Shown: in pieces, positions 1 to 8,933 of the stretch
Layout: each line of letters begins with the position of its first letter
Position numbering within the stretch: the first letter of the stretch is position 1
Origin: PALSA-270 sp963770245
Lineage (GTDB): Bacteria; Acidobacteriota; Terriglobia; Terriglobales; Acidobacteriaceae
Assembly: GCA_963770245.1 (NCBI GenBank)
Contig: CAVYOX010000007.1
Location: 248,001 to 312,000 of the forward strand
Direction: 5' to 3'
Length of the DNA stretch: 64,000 nt
Notes under the pieces: model-generated
What the model was told of the DNA's origin: nothing
What the model saw: the letters and a program-made list of their open reading frames with translations, nothing else
The model's database searches: none
Made by a program: the position numbers and the translations under genes

Positions 1-318
1 CTGCACATCGGCGTAGTGCTGCGGGAACGCGACCGCGAAATCACGGTCATGCTGCACGAGAACCATCCCCTGCCGCCGCCGCTGCGCCGCCGCATCAACG
101 GGCGCAAGAAGGACTACGTGCGTTTTGTCGAAAGCCTGATCGCCGAAGTGCAGAAGGGACGGAAGTCCAAGGGCACGGTGAGCCCGCGGGCGGCCGCGTT
201 TGCCTTGCTCGGAATGATTAACTGGATCTACCAATGGTACCGGCCGGAAGGCACGTTGCAGGAAGAACACTTGGTCCGCCAGTACACTGCTATTTTTTTC
301 GCCGGAGCGTTCGAGTGA
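1..318 (+). CDS. TetR/AcrR-type regulator, C-terminal part
   Basis: The reading frame is open from the first base of the window, so this is the 3' part of a gene that begins upstream; the DNA-binding domain is outside the window. About 105 residues remain. They are helical, with a Tyr/Arg-rich segment (DYVRFVESLIAEVQKG) and a late WIYQWYRPEG motif followed by a short helix ending in FFAGAFE. This arrangement is typical of the ligand-binding C-terminal domain of TetR regulators such as the KstR2/FadR-like TetR_C group. Its stop codon overlaps the GTG start of the cupin gene, so the two are probably co-transcribed. The family call rests on the C-terminal half only. Confidence 0.6.
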   Translation: MHIGVVLRERDREITVMLHENHPLPPPLRRRINGRKKDYVRFVESLIAEVQKGRKSKGTVSPRAAAFALLGMINWIYQWYRPEGTLQEEHLVRQYTAIFFAGAFE

Positions 319-644
319 CGACTTTATCCAGCTTCTTTCAGATTTCCCAACTCGAGCAGCAACGGGGCCAACGCGGGAAACCATACCTGGAATTCCTGCG
401 GGTCGCGGCCATGAGCGCTGGCCTCTATGTGCTGCCCGCAGGCGCCACGGACCCGCAATGGCCTCACAACGAGGACGAAATGTATTACGTGGTCCGCGGA
501 CAGGCTCGCATGCTCCTGGGATCCGAGGACCAAGCGGTGGCAGATGGCAGCGTAATCTTCGTGCGGGCGGGCGTCGAGCACCGCTTCCACGACATCACGC
601 AAGAGTTAGTGGTTCTGGTGTGCTTCGCGCCCTCCGAAAGCTAA
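315..644 (+). CDS. Small single-domain cupin protein
   Basis: This 109-residue protein has the cupin signature: a first motif with HNEDEMYYVVRG (metal-ligand His and Glu) and a second with a GVEHRFHDI stretch late in the chain. Single-domain cupins bind a divalent metal and act as small dioxygenases, isomerases or sensors; the substrate cannot be told. A GTG start overlapping the upstream stop (GTGA) is chosen because it places the coding region just after the regulator and removes an unlikely arginine-rich leader. The 3' end overlaps the convergent reductase gene by four bases. Confidence 0.75.
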   Translation: MTTLSSFFQISQLEQQRGQRGKPYLEFLRVAAMSAGLYVLPAGATDPQWPHNEDEMYYVVRGQARMLLGSEDQAVADGSVIFVRAGVEHRFHDITQELVVLVCFAPSES

Positions 645-1432
645 AATTCGTCTCCGGCGGTCGCGATGTGCTTTTGCGGGATCCAGTAAACCTCTTCCTT
701 TAGCACTTCCTTGGCAAAGCCGATGCGCCCGAGGATTCCTTTGCCATTCTCAATCATCTGCGGATGCCCGCAGATGTAAGCCACCGAGTTGGTTCCCTCG
801 AGGCCCCACAGGTCTGTATATTTTCGCAAAAGGTCGTCCACGCGGCCTGTCTCACCCTGCCATTTCGCATCGTCCCAGGGACGGCTGATGGTGGGCACAT
901 ATTTTAGCCAGGGCGCCTCGCGCGCCACTTTCTCCAGTTCCTCGGAATAGCCGAATTCCCAGGAACGGCTGGCGCCGTTCAGCAGAAAGAGGTGCTGCTC
1001 CCCGCTGAACTTGCCGTCCTTCCAGTCTTTGTAAAGGGTGCGGACATAGCTCACGAAGGGCGCGACGCCGGTCACGGTCGAGACCAGCAGATGGTTCGTG
1101 CGCCCGCGGCTGGTATCGAGCGTGAAGCGGCCCTTCGGAACTTTCCGCATCAGCATTTCTGCCCCGGGCTGCAATTTGTAAAGCAGCGGGCTCAGTTCGC
1201 CCTGGGGGACGAGTTCGAAAAAGAACTCGACTTCGCCTTCATATGGCGATGACACGATGGAGTACGGCCGCTCCACGCGTTTTTCCGCGCCCTGCAGGCC
1301 GAGCGTGGCGTACTGCCCGGGAAGGTAGTGGAACTCTCCCGCAGGCCGGATGCGTATCGTCCACAGGTCAGGACCAAAATCCGCGCGCTGCGTGATTCTC
1401 GCCTGGTAAAACTTGTCGTCGACAGTGCTCAT
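641..1432 (-). CDS. Ferredoxin/flavodoxin-NADP+ reductase (FNR family)
   Basis: The 263-residue protein has the two-domain FNR layout. An N-terminal FAD-binding barrel carries R-P-Y-S at residues 55-58, followed by IVSSP. The C-terminal NAD(P)-binding domain has TGVAPF near residue 120 and CGHPQMI near residue 225. FNRs exchange electrons between NADPH and ferredoxin or flavodoxin in the cytoplasm. The length matches bacterial Fpr-type enzymes. It is transcribed towards the cupin gene and away from the exported-protein genes, and appears monocistronic. A bacterial oxygenase reductase is a less likely alternative because no [2Fe-2S] domain is fused. Confidence 0.88.
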   Translation of the reverse strand: MSTVDDKFYQARITQRADFGPDLWTIRIRPAGEFHYLPGQYATLGLQGAEKRVERPYSIVSSPYEGEVEFFFELVPQGELSPLLYKLQPGAEMLMRKVPKGRFTLDTSRGRTNHLLVSTVTGVAPFVSYVRTLYKDWKDGKFSGEQHLFLLNGASRSWEFGYSEELEKVAREAPWLKYVPTISRPWDDAKWQGETGRVDDLLRKYTDLWGLEGTNSVAYICGHPQMIENGKGILGRIGFAKEVLKEEVYWIPQKHIATAGDEF

Positions 1433-1521
1433 GGAAAGCTGGCCTCGGAGAATCAGGGTCCTACAAAGGGTCCTAGTTTACAGGAGCCGCCGGGCGATCC
1501 CGGCTGCTTTCAGCCCGAGGT

Positions 1522-2841
1522 TCACGGATTGGCAACAGGCGGCTTTTCGGGGTGCGGCTCGGGGCTCTGGAGGTGCAGGCGGGATAACTCGGCGAGCAGT
1601 CTCCGCCACGCTTTCTTGTTCGTTCGGGTGGCGATGGGCGCGTTCAGGTCATAGTAAAAATTCAGTATGTTGGTGCGCAGCTCGGCGGGCACCGGAGTAG
1701 AGCTGCGATTCGAAAGGTCATCGAGCAAACGGGCGTAGGTTCGGTCGGTCAGCACGTATTCGCCGGCGCGCGTGTCGCGTCCGGTATCGCAGTCGCGGTT
1801 CGCCAGGTCGAGCTGTCCATGACCGAGCTGCCGCAGCAAGCTGGAATAGCTATCCACCGTCAAATCCACGCTGCGGATGTACATGTCCTCGGTCTGCTGG
1901 GTTGGAATTTTGAAATCCACCGCGCTGAACGGGCCCACCTTCGGAATGAGACGCAGAAAAAATGCGAGAATTCGCGTTCCGATTCCCGGCCGGCGGTACA
2001 CCGTTCCCCACTGGCGACGATAGTCCGCACGCGAAAGGTCGTAGAGGAATTTTCTCTTATCGAAATTCGGGGTATCTTTCACGATCTGATCGTGTCGTGA
2101 GAGCAAAGCCACGCGCGTCATTTCTGGAATAAGCACGCTCACGGCGCGGCGGAAGCTGCCAATGGCAAGATCAGTGTCTCCGTCGAGGTCTTCGAGCTTC
2201 AGGCCGTAAGTCTCAAGAAAAGCTCGTTCCAGCAGCGGCTTGGATACTGCAAAGCCGATGAAATCGTGATAACGGTCTGACGTGTAGCGATTCTTAGCGA
2301 CCTGCACCATGTCGAAGCCAAATTCGGTGCGGATGTGGGCCTTCGGATCGTCGGCATAGGTGACCTCTGCGCCATACTTGGCGCGCAGCTTGGGGAATTC
2401 GATGGCGGCGATACGATTGATGGCGGGATGGCCGGTGTTATCGGAAACATAGTGCGCCAGTGCTCCGAGGGCGAAAGCATAATCATTGACATCGGAGGAG
2501 TCGCGCAGCAGTGCCTCAACAAAATCCCCGCTGCGGACATAGTGCGCGAGGTCGCTGAAATACTTGCTGCCGAAGGGATAGTACCCCATGTCCTGCACCA
2601 CCGAGCCGCCGTAGGCATAGGCGTGGGCTTTGCGCAAATCCTCCGCGGTCGCGCTCGGAAAACGCTTCAGCAGGAGCGGCTGAATCTGTTCTGTCCACAG
2701 AAAGTCGACGATCTGCTCGTGCGTCAATACAGAGTAGGCGGGGGCGAAACTTGGGCCGAGCGCAAGCAGCAGGAGAACAATCGCCCGAGCTACGATGTTG
2801 CGCCGTGAGTTCATGCCGGTCGAAGCAGCGTCCGATCGCAC
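1522..2841 (-). CDS. Exported zinc-dependent phospholipase C family protein
   Basis: The start has a signal peptide: a basic residue cluster, then a Leu-rich core (AIVLLLLALG) ending near PAYS. The mature part begins with a THEQIVDFLW motif and continues with DMGYYPFGSKYFSDLAHY and LGALAHYVSDNTGHP. This set of His and Asp residues resembles the trinuclear zinc site of the Zn_dep_PLPC family (PF00882), which includes bacterial phospholipase C and nuclease P1-like folds. The mature C-terminal third has no recognised domain. An internal ATG nine codons downstream (2814) is an equally good start and gives a tighter signal peptide. It precedes no obvious operon partner, although the propeller gene upstream on the same strand is only six bases away. 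Confidence 0.75.
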   Translation of the reverse strand: MRSDAASTGMNSRRNIVARAIVLLLLALGPSFAPAYSVLTHEQIVDFLWTEQIQPLLLKRFPSATAEDLRKAHAYAYGGSVVQDMGYYPFGSKYFSDLAHYVRSGDFVEALLRDSSDVNDYAFALGALAHYVSDNTGHPAINRIAAIEFPKLRAKYGAEVTYADDPKAHIRTEFGFDMVQVAKNRYTSDRYHDFIGFAVSKPLLERAFLETYGLKLEDLDGDTDLAIGSFRRAVSVLIPEMTRVALLSRHDQIVKDTPNFDKRKFLYDLSRADYRRQWGTVYRRPGIGTRILAFFLRLIPKVGPFSAVDFKIPTQQTEDMYIRSVDLTVDSYSSLLRQLGHGQLDLANRDCDTGRDTRAGEYVLTDRTYARLLDDLSNRSSTPVPAELRTNILNFYYDLNAPIATRTNKKAWRRLLAELSRLHLQSPEPHPEKPPVANP

Positions 2842-2847
2842 TACTGC

Positions 2848-3885
2848 CTACTTGCCGAACACCAGCACCACAAAGCTGCTCGGAAGAATGGGGGGGCGAG
2901 GATGGGGTTGGTCCGCTGTCGGTGCTGGCGCCGGGCCAAACTGAGCCGTCACCAGAAAAACATTGTGAGTTTTCTCGTCCAGGGCCATGGTGCGAGCTCC
3001 CGCTTGGGTTGGAACATTCTCGAGCACGCTGAACTTATCCGGCGACTCCTCTCGAATCACCGTCAGCACACCTTCCCCGCAGGAGGCAAAGGCCAATCCG
3101 GTTTCGGGGTCGAACCTCGCCGCATCGACACCCCGCCCAATGGGCAGTGTGCTGAGCACTTTGCCGTTGTCCGCATCGACGACGGCCATGATTTTATTGT
3201 CGCAGCCGGCAAACAACCGGCGATTCTTGCGGTCGATGGCCAGCCCCGACGGCGACTCGCAGGGCGCCAATGGCCATTCGGACTTGACCTCCAACTTCGC
3301 CGGATTGATCGCCACCAGTTCGCTTTTGTCCTCGATATTCGCGAAGATTTCCCCGCTCTGATCGCTGACTGCAAATTCGGGCTTCCCGTCCAGTTTGATG
3401 GTCCCGACCACGGTACCTTTGACGGCGTCGATGGCGGTGGAATCATGGCTTCGACCGTTGAACGTGAAGACTCGCTTGGTGATCGGGTCGTACACGATGG
3501 CGTCGGGGTTTTCCCCCACGCTGACCTTGGTAATGGGCTTCAAGGTGTTCAAATCAAAAATGGTGACCGTGCCTTCCCGTCCGTTGCTGGTGAAGCCGCG
3601 GCCGAGCTCGGTAGCAAGCGCGATGCCGTGCACTCCTGCCGTATCCGGGATCTCCCCCACGGCATCGCCCGAATCGGCGTCAATGACCAAGACGTGCGTG
3701 CCCCGCGAGATATAAAGATGGCGTGACGCGCTGTCGAGCCGCAGATAATCCCATCCCCCATCCCCGCCCACCTTGTATGTTTTCAGGAGGTGGAAGCCCG
3801 AATCGCCGGCCATGGCCAACGCCGTCAGCAAAGAAACGACTGCTGCTCCGCGCACTGCCGCCCGAACCGCTCGCTTCATGTCCAC
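2848..3885 (-). CDS. Exported YncE-like beta-propeller protein
   Basis: A cleavable signal peptide (AAVVSLLTALAMAGDS) is followed by about 320 residues of seven-bladed propeller sequence. Recurrent blades carry the VxVIDxDxG pattern, for example HVLVIDADSG, VTIFDLNT, and AVVDADNGKV. The YncE/YVTN group is periplasmic; some members bind DNA or ligands, but most have no known function. A proline-rich stretch (PAPAPTADQPHPRPP) near the C terminus breaks the last blade. The gene ends six bases before the phospholipase-like gene, so the two are likely co-transcribed. Two more propellers of this kind occur at 30.3 and 38.6 kb. Confidence 0.8.
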   Translation of the reverse strand: MDMKRAVRAAVRGAAVVSLLTALAMAGDSGFHLLKTYKVGGDGGWDYLRLDSASRHLYISRGTHVLVIDADSGDAVGEIPDTAGVHGIALATELGRGFTSNGREGTVTIFDLNTLKPITKVSVGENPDAIVYDPITKRVFTFNGRSHDSTAIDAVKGTVVGTIKLDGKPEFAVSDQSGEIFANIEDKSELVAINPAKLEVKSEWPLAPCESPSGLAIDRKNRRLFAGCDNKIMAVVDADNGKVLSTLPIGRGVDAARFDPETGLAFASCGEGVLTVIREESPDKFSVLENVPTQAGARTMALDEKTHNVFLVTAQFGPAPAPTADQPHPRPPILPSSFVVLVFGK

Positions 3886-4087
3886 GGGGTCCTCGGTTTC
3901 GGAAACTCGTCTTACAAGATACTCTGGTCGGCGAGGAAATTACAAAGGACCGGGAACACCGGACGGCCTCTCGGCATGCCCGATTCGGCTGGCGGGCAGG
4001 GAGGATTTCGGCGCGCTAACCGGCCCGGGCTGGGAGGCGACAATCCTCGTTCATCGGCCATCGGAGATCGGCCAAACCGCCACCGTC

Positions 4088-5173
4088 TTATTCCGCCATT
4101 TTGGCCAGATGCAGATCAAAGCCGGTCTTCGGCAGTAGGGAAGTCAGCTCGAACACCGTGAACCCCGGGCCCGCGATCTCGGTATGGCGATAGAGGCCGG
4201 GCTCACTCTCCACGGTTTCGCGGCGGCCCTCGGTGTTGTCGAGAAATTCCTGCGCCGACTTCATCCCGACTTCACGGCCGCCGGTCTTGGTGACGATGGC
4301 CTCTGCCGCATACGACCGCACCAGCTTCGGCCAATATTTCTCGAGCAGATTGGTGCTGGCGAAAACGTCTGCCCAGACGATGTCGCCGTTTACCGCCACC
4401 ACCACGCCCACCGCATTCCGATCCCGCAGTTGCCCGATCAGGCTCTGGTAGCTGCGCTCGACAGGTTCGGCCACAGAATCCACCTGCTGCTCGACGGCTT
4501 TATCCCCCATGACCCGGGCATAGGAAGTCGTGCCGTTGATCGCAATCGCTTCCTCGTTGGCCAGATTGGCCGAGATTTTCGCCTGTTGCTTGCGAACCTC
4601 CGACCAGACCTCATTCTGGTCTTTCGGACCCATGGCCTTGGCCCGAACCGCCGGCTGGGCCATGGCCGATCCCATCGACCCGAACTGTGCCGAGGTCGAG
4701 GTCCAGCGTCCCGGCTCCACGCAAAAAACGCTTAAATCAATGGGATCGCTCTCGGCGGGGACAATGCGGTCCTTGCCAATCACGCGATCCTGTTTTCCTC
4801 CCGTCACAATCTCTCCCGCCAGCAGAATCAGGGGGCGCTTGGAGTTGTTCACTAGCACCAACTGATTCACCTCAGCCCCCTCGTGAGACTGTCGGATGGT
4901 GCGACCCCGCAGCAAGGGCTGCACATTGCCGTATTCGGTAACCACAACCTCGCCCGAGCGCATTCCTTCATCGAGGGTGAGGAACTGGTGCGTGTCGTAG
5001 GACGTTGCGGCAACCACCGGAAAGACGGTCAGGTTCCCGTGCCGAATCGGTTCGAGGACTTTGTAGCCCGACCCGGATCGAACTTCGCCGGCCTGAGCGG
5101 TGGAGCGGGGAAAGAATGCGGTCGCGGCCAGAGATGCCAGCCCCAGAAGGGGTATCCACAGCTTGAGATTCAT
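4088..5173 (-). CDS. Exported ARPP-1/DUF6569 family protein
   Basis: The protein has a signal peptide (WIPLLGLASLAATAFF) and a mature part that opens with VLEPIRHGNLTVFPVVA. It then has the family hallmark block VNQLVLVNNSKRPLILLAGE followed by GGKQDR and IVPAES. Proteins of this ARPP-1 type are seen in many bacteria and have no established activity. The frame is open further upstream for 96 codons, but the ATG at 5173 is preferred because it has a GGAGG ribosome-binding site and yields the signal peptide at the N terminus. It is divergent from the sigma factor gene, so the two share a roughly 200-base promoter region. Confidence 0.75.
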   Translation of the reverse strand: MNLKLWIPLLGLASLAATAFFPRSTAQAGEVRSGSGYKVLEPIRHGNLTVFPVVAATSYDTHQFLTLDEGMRSGEVVVTEYGNVQPLLRGRTIRQSHEGAEVNQLVLVNNSKRPLILLAGEIVTGGKQDRVIGKDRIVPAESDPIDLSVFCVEPGRWTSTSAQFGSMGSAMAQPAVRAKAMGPKDQNEVWSEVRKQQAKISANLANEEAIAINGTTSYARVMGDKAVEQQVDSVAEPVERSYQSLIGQLRDRNAVGVVVAVNGDIVWADVFASTNLLEKYWPKLVRSYAAEAIVTKTGGREVGMKSAQEFLDNTEGRRETVESEPGLYRHTEIAGPGFTVFELTSLLPKTGFDLHLAKMAE

Positions 5174-5377
5174 CGCGTGCCTCCGAAAGACTTGTAGGTC
5201 GGCGCCCCGCCGTCCGGCCAAACAGGTGCCTCTGCTGCCGACGGCCAGAATGGGCTCCGACCCCTGGCAGGAACCAGTCCACTCCGAACCTGGGAGCCGC
5301 CCTGCCTTGTCTAAGGAACGGAAAATCCCGGTTTCTTGCATCCAATAATTGATACGATCCGGGGTGGCTGTAACCCC

Positions 5378-6313
5378 ATGACGGAGTCCGGTGTCCAATC
5401 CGTAGTGCAGTTCCCCGCCGGGTTGGAGTCCGTCATGCTGGATCTCTATCAAAAGAGCCATGGCGAGGATTTCGGACTAAGCCGGGACCAGTTTGCCGAC
5501 ATCCTCAAGGAAGTTGTCGCCAAGTACCTCCCCTTGGGAGCCTTGTCAGGCGGCACCCACGAATTGGAAGAATTCCTTCGTAGTCTGAGAGTCGAGGATC
5601 TGGCCCTCGCCCGCGCGTGCGCAATCGGTAGCGAACCTGCCTGGGACGTTTTTCTTCTGCGTTATCGCGGGAAGCTCTATGACATCGCTGCCTACATCAC
5701 CAAGGAGAGCTCCGCCGCCCGCGAGCTGGCCGACTCGCTCTACGCCGATCTCTATGGCACCGGCTCACACGATGGCCAACGGGTGTCCAAACTGGCTTCT
5801 TACACCGGTCGCGGTTCGCTCGAAGGCTGGCTGCGCGCGGTGATGGGACAGGAGTACATCAACCGCTACCGCCGCCAGCGACCCCTGGTAAGTCTGGAGG
5901 AGAAAAGTGAAGGCGGCACGCAGTTCGCCGCTCCCGATCCTCCGCCGGCCGCCGTGGTGGATCCCCAACTGGAAGCCGCAACCGCCGGCGCGCTGGCCGG
6001 CTTATCGGCCGAAGATCGTTTCCTGCTAGCGTCCTACTATCTGGACGATCGAACCCTGGCCGACATCGCGCGCCTGCTCGGCGTGCACGAATCGACCGTC
6101 AGCCGCAAGCTGGACAAAATCGCCAAGTCGTTGCGCAAGCGCATCGTGGCTGCGCTCGTCGGCCAGGGCATGAGTCACCGGCAGGCCGAAGAGGCCATGG
6201 AGATCGACGTGCGCGACCTGCAGGTGAATGTTAGGAGCCTCACGCAAAAAGTGAAGGCCCAATCGTTCCCTGAGGAGAAGATTCAAGCGCAAACCGGAGA
6301 CGGAACGGGATGA
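5378..6313 (+). CDS. Sigma-70 family (ECF-like) RNA polymerase sigma factor
   Basis: Residues in the first half give region 2 (ACAIGSEPAWDVFLLRYRG), and the second half gives a region 4 helix-turn-helix (LADIARLLGVHESTVSRKLDKI). The spacer contains a Pro-rich insertion. Region 3 is absent, as in ECF sigma factors, but the protein is longer than usual (311 residues) because of an N-terminal extension and a C-terminal tail rich in Lys/Glu. The ATG at 5378 is preferred over an in-frame ATG at 5336. The next gene encodes a zinc-finger anti-sigma-like protein, so the pair probably forms a signalling module. Confidence 0.82.
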   Translation: MTESGVQSVVQFPAGLESVMLDLYQKSHGEDFGLSRDQFADILKEVVAKYLPLGALSGGTHELEEFLRSLRVEDLALARACAIGSEPAWDVFLLRYRGKLYDIAAYITKESSAARELADSLYADLYGTGSHDGQRVSKLASYTGRGSLEGWLRAVMGQEYINRYRRQRPLVSLEEKSEGGTQFAAPDPPPAAVVDPQLEAATAGALAGLSAEDRFLLASYYLDDRTLADIARLLGVHESTVSRKLDKIAKSLRKRIVAALVGQGMSHRQAEEAMEIDVRDLQVNVRSLTQKVKAQSFPEEKIQAQTGDGTG

Positions 6314-6361
6314 AGCTGCGGATGAGGATGATCGTTTGTCGGCATATCGTTTGCTAGGACT

Positions 6362-7582
6362 ATGGAACCGCTACCCAAACTCGTGCGCCAGCGTCTCCAG
6401 GCAGCCGCCCAGGGCGGGGTCCATCCTGATCCCGACCTACTGGCCGGCTTTGCCGAGAGGTCACTGAGCGAGCACGAACGCGTTCCGCTGCTTGAGCATT
6501 TGGCAAATTGTGCCGATTGCCGCCAGATAGTTTCGCTCTCGCTACCGCCATACGAGCTGCAGCACGCGGATGCAGCTGGAGCAGCCTTGCCCTCCCATGC
6601 CGGTTGGGGGCGCAGGCCGGGGCTGCGTTGGGCCGCGGCCGCGGCCTGTCTGGTGGTCGTCGGCGGAGCGGTGATCCTAGGTCGTCATGCGCTCGCTACT
6701 AAGGGAGATCTGATTGCTCTAAAGCCGACTCGGTCTCAGCCCATGCCAAATGAATACTCCCAGCAACCCCAGGCTTCCGATCAGGCCGAACAGATCGTTG
6801 CTCGCGTCGAACCCTCGCCGCCTCGTCGCGGGTCTGCCCGGGGTGCGGCGTCCGCCGGAAAATCGCGCGCCTTGGATAATCTGCAGAAGCAGACCGCGAA
6901 CACCAGCGCGGGATCCGGCTTCGGAATGGCGAGGTTCGAATCGCAGATGAGGGAATCAGGGGCGGCGCCCGCTGTTGCTGCCAAGGGCGCCCCGCCCCAA
7001 GCCGACAAGAAACTACCGACCACGGGCCAGCAGCTGGAAGGCTTGCGGACCAGCCCAGGGCAGATGAGTGAGACGGTGCAAGTGGAGTCGGCCGCTCCCG
7101 CCGTGGTCTATCCCGGCGCCGAGGCCAAGGATTTCGCCCCTCCCGCGCCGCCGAACGGCAGTGCCTCCCCGAAGGGGATCGTCGGCGGTTCCATGATCGC
7201 AAGAAACCAGACCGTGCAAATCCAAGCCGCGGGTGACTCCATCATGCCCCGCTGGACTCTCTCCTCCGATGGAACTCTACTGTTGCGTTCCTTCGACAAC
7301 GGTAAGACATGGCAGTCCGTTCCCGTCGCGGGCAGAGTGGTTTTCCGCGCCTTGTCTGCTCTGGGTCCGGAAGTGTGGATCGGAGGCTCGGCCGGTGCTC
7401 TTTACCATTCCTCGGACAGCGGACAGCACTGGCTGAGAGTTGAACCCTCCGCCGGCGGCAGAATCCTGGTCGCTGACATCCTTGCCCTTCAATTCACCGA
7501 TCCGCAGCATGGCAAACTCACGACCGCAAACCATGAAATCTGGATCACTGCCGACGCCGGCCAGAGCTGGCAACTGAGGTAG
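6362..7582 (+). CDS. Zinc-finger anti-sigma-like protein with YCF48/BNR-like C-terminal domain
   Basis: The N-terminal part has an H-x3-C-x2-C zinc-finger motif (His46, Cys50, Cys53) as in the zf-HC2 anti-sigma family. One membrane helix follows at residues 90-107 and then a long disordered Pro/Ala/Gln linker. The last 120 residues form a beta-propeller-like sequence (SFDNGKTWQSVP, SSDSGQHWLRVE) of the YCF48/BNR type. In the family, the zinc finger binds the sigma factor in the cytoplasm and the external part senses a signal. The gene begins 48 bases after the sigma factor gene and is probably in the same operon. The sensor part facing the periplasm is an inference from the single helix. Confidence 0.78.
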   Translation: MEPLPKLVRQRLQAAAQGGVHPDPDLLAGFAERSLSEHERVPLLEHLANCADCRQIVSLSLPPYELQHADAAGAALPSHAGWGRRPGLRWAAAAACLVVVGGAVILGRHALATKGDLIALKPTRSQPMPNEYSQQPQASDQAEQIVARVEPSPPRRGSARGAASAGKSRALDNLQKQTANTSAGSGFGMARFESQMRESGAAPAVAAKGAPPQADKKLPTTGQQLEGLRTSPGQMSETVQVESAAPAVVYPGAEAKDFAPPAPPNGSASPKGIVGGSMIARNQTVQIQAAGDSIMPRWTLSSDGTLLLRSFDNGKTWQSVPVAGRVVFRALSALGPEVWIGGSAGALYHSSDSGQHWLRVEPSAGGRILVADILALQFTDPQHGKLTTANHEIWITADAGQSWQLR

Positions 7583-8154
7583 AGCACTCGCTCCGCGCGA
7601 CTACGCTCGAGGCGGCCCAGACGAGGGTAACCAGTTGTCGATCCGTTCCCTCGGGGCGCACTTATCATTAGCGCCCAATGGATTAGCGCCGTCCGTCTCC
7701 AAAAATCACCGATTACTCAACGCCGCTCGCGGCGGTTACCGCCGACACATCCCGCGATTACGAAAGTGACATTTACACTTCTGTCCCCTCAGCCTAGTAT
7801 TCGAATCGTGGTTTGGCAGTTCTGGGGGAGGGCTGCCCTGCCGAGGCGTCCTGAACTTAATCGTTCTGGGCGCTTTTTTATTGGATCGATCGCCACGAGC
7901 GCCCGGGTGGTTGGCCGCTGGGCTCCAACCATCCGTCGACTCGCCGGAGATGCGGACGATTTTCGAAGCACCCACGCGCACCAAAGTCCGCGGGCCCACG
8001 ACCAACCGCCGAACTGGCCTTGCGACTTCTCGCGCGGACCTGCATCGAATACAAGTGCTAGGATAGAAGCCGGATTGGGGCAGAATGCTCACGGGGTGGG
8101 GATTTAGGGCAGCGCTGCCTGCGCCACGTCGGTCCGCGACTGAGGAGACAAATA
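7583..8154 (+). other. Intergenic region, no gene recognised
   Basis: About 570 bases lie between the anti-sigma gene and trxA. No convincing protein is seen on either strand. It contains one strong terminator-like hairpin (7846-7880) about 260 bases past the upstream stop, so either a long 3' leader or a small RNA could end there. The rest has no feature I can name. Confidence 0.4.
7846..7880 (+). terminator. Rho-independent terminator-like hairpin with T6 tract
   Basis: The arms GCGTCC and GGGCGC pair (one G-U), and the inner arms GAAC and GTTC extend the stem after a single T/T mismatch, with a six-base loop. TTTTTTA follows at once. It sits 264 bases downstream of the anti-sigma stop codon. 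Confidence 0.6.
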
Positions 8155-8514
8155 ATGGCCAGCAATGGGATCCTTGAGGTAAATGACTCGAATTTCGACC
8201 AGGATGTTCTGAAGTCGGAACAACCCGTTCTATTGGACTTCTGGGCGACCTGGTGCGGACCTTGCCGTGCCATCGCTCCCATCGTCGCCGAGCTCGCCCA
8301 CCAGTACGAAGGCAAGCTGAAGGTCGGCAAGATGGACGTCGACCGCAACAGCGCCACGCCGATGCGCTACAAAGTCACCGGCATTCCTACCTTGTTGGTG
8401 TTCAAAGGGGGCCAGGTGGTCGAGCAATTGGTCGGCTACCGCCCGAAGGAAGCCATTCAGCAAGCGATCGAAAAGCACATCGGGCAACCGACGCTCGAAA
8501 AGCATCCCGGGTGA
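8155..8514 (+). CDS. trxA: Thioredoxin
   Basis: This 119-residue protein has the thioredoxin active site WCGPC (Cys34, Cys37) in the context DFWATWCGPCRAIAP, and the cis-proline loop GIPTLLVFKGG. It is a cytoplasmic disulfide reductase working with thioredoxin reductase. The ATG is preceded by GGAG in a good position. Length and motifs match the canonical TrxA type; a specialised paralogue cannot be excluded. It appears monocistronic, followed by a hairpin with a T-rich tail. Confidence 0.95.
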   Translation: MASNGILEVNDSNFDQDVLKSEQPVLLDFWATWCGPCRAIAPIVAELAHQYEGKLKVGKMDVDRNSATPMRYKVTGIPTLLVFKGGQVVEQLVGYRPKEAIQQAIEKHIGQPTLEKHPG

Positions 8515-8551
8515 GGGCCGAAGCCGTCAGCCCCTAGTACCTCGGGAAGCG

Positions 8552-8582
8552 CGCCCGGCCAGAAGGCGGGCGTTCTTCGTTT
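8552..8582 (+). terminator. Likely trxA terminator
   Basis: A GC-rich stem with arms close to CGCCCGGCC and GGCGGGCG and an AGAA loop is followed by a T-rich stretch (TTCTTCGTTT). It begins 37 bases after the trxA stop. Confidence 0.5.
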
Positions 8583-8933
8583 ACTATCTACGACCAATGT
8601 CAGGAGATGGTTTCCTATTCCCGCTGCTGGCAGCGGGAATAGACTTTGAGTACCGAGCGCTTTCAAAAGGAACGGTTTGCCCAGTGAGCGGCCGCGCGGT
8701 CTCGGCCGCACAACAGCGACTGGTCAGCTTGCTGGGTCGGAGTCTTGCCTGGGTCGCTTGGCCGACACGCACCGTTCTCTCTCGCCCACAGGTGCGTGAA
8801 CTGCTCCTGTTGATTCTTGAAAATGTAGTGGACGCCCTGGCCCCCGCAGTGAGCAAGGCTCAGGCCGCCGACGCCTCGGGTAGCGATACATTCCATCCGC
8901 TGGACGTTTTCAGCATATTGAGTTCTTGCCATT
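8583..8933. other. Intergenic region, nothing recognised
   Basis: Open frames exist on both strands here, but none has a recognisable motif, a good ribosome-binding site or a plausible composition. I see no gene. Confidence 0.4.

Noticed and set aside
7765..7790. AGTGACATTTACACTTCTGTCC resembling an insertion-sequence end (split in two here, no element found)
   Set aside because: No partner end or transposase nearby; similarity is short and could be chance.
8583..8933. Open frames on both strands between trxA and the cytochrome gene
   Set aside because: No motif, poor composition and no ribosome-binding site; conflicting frames.
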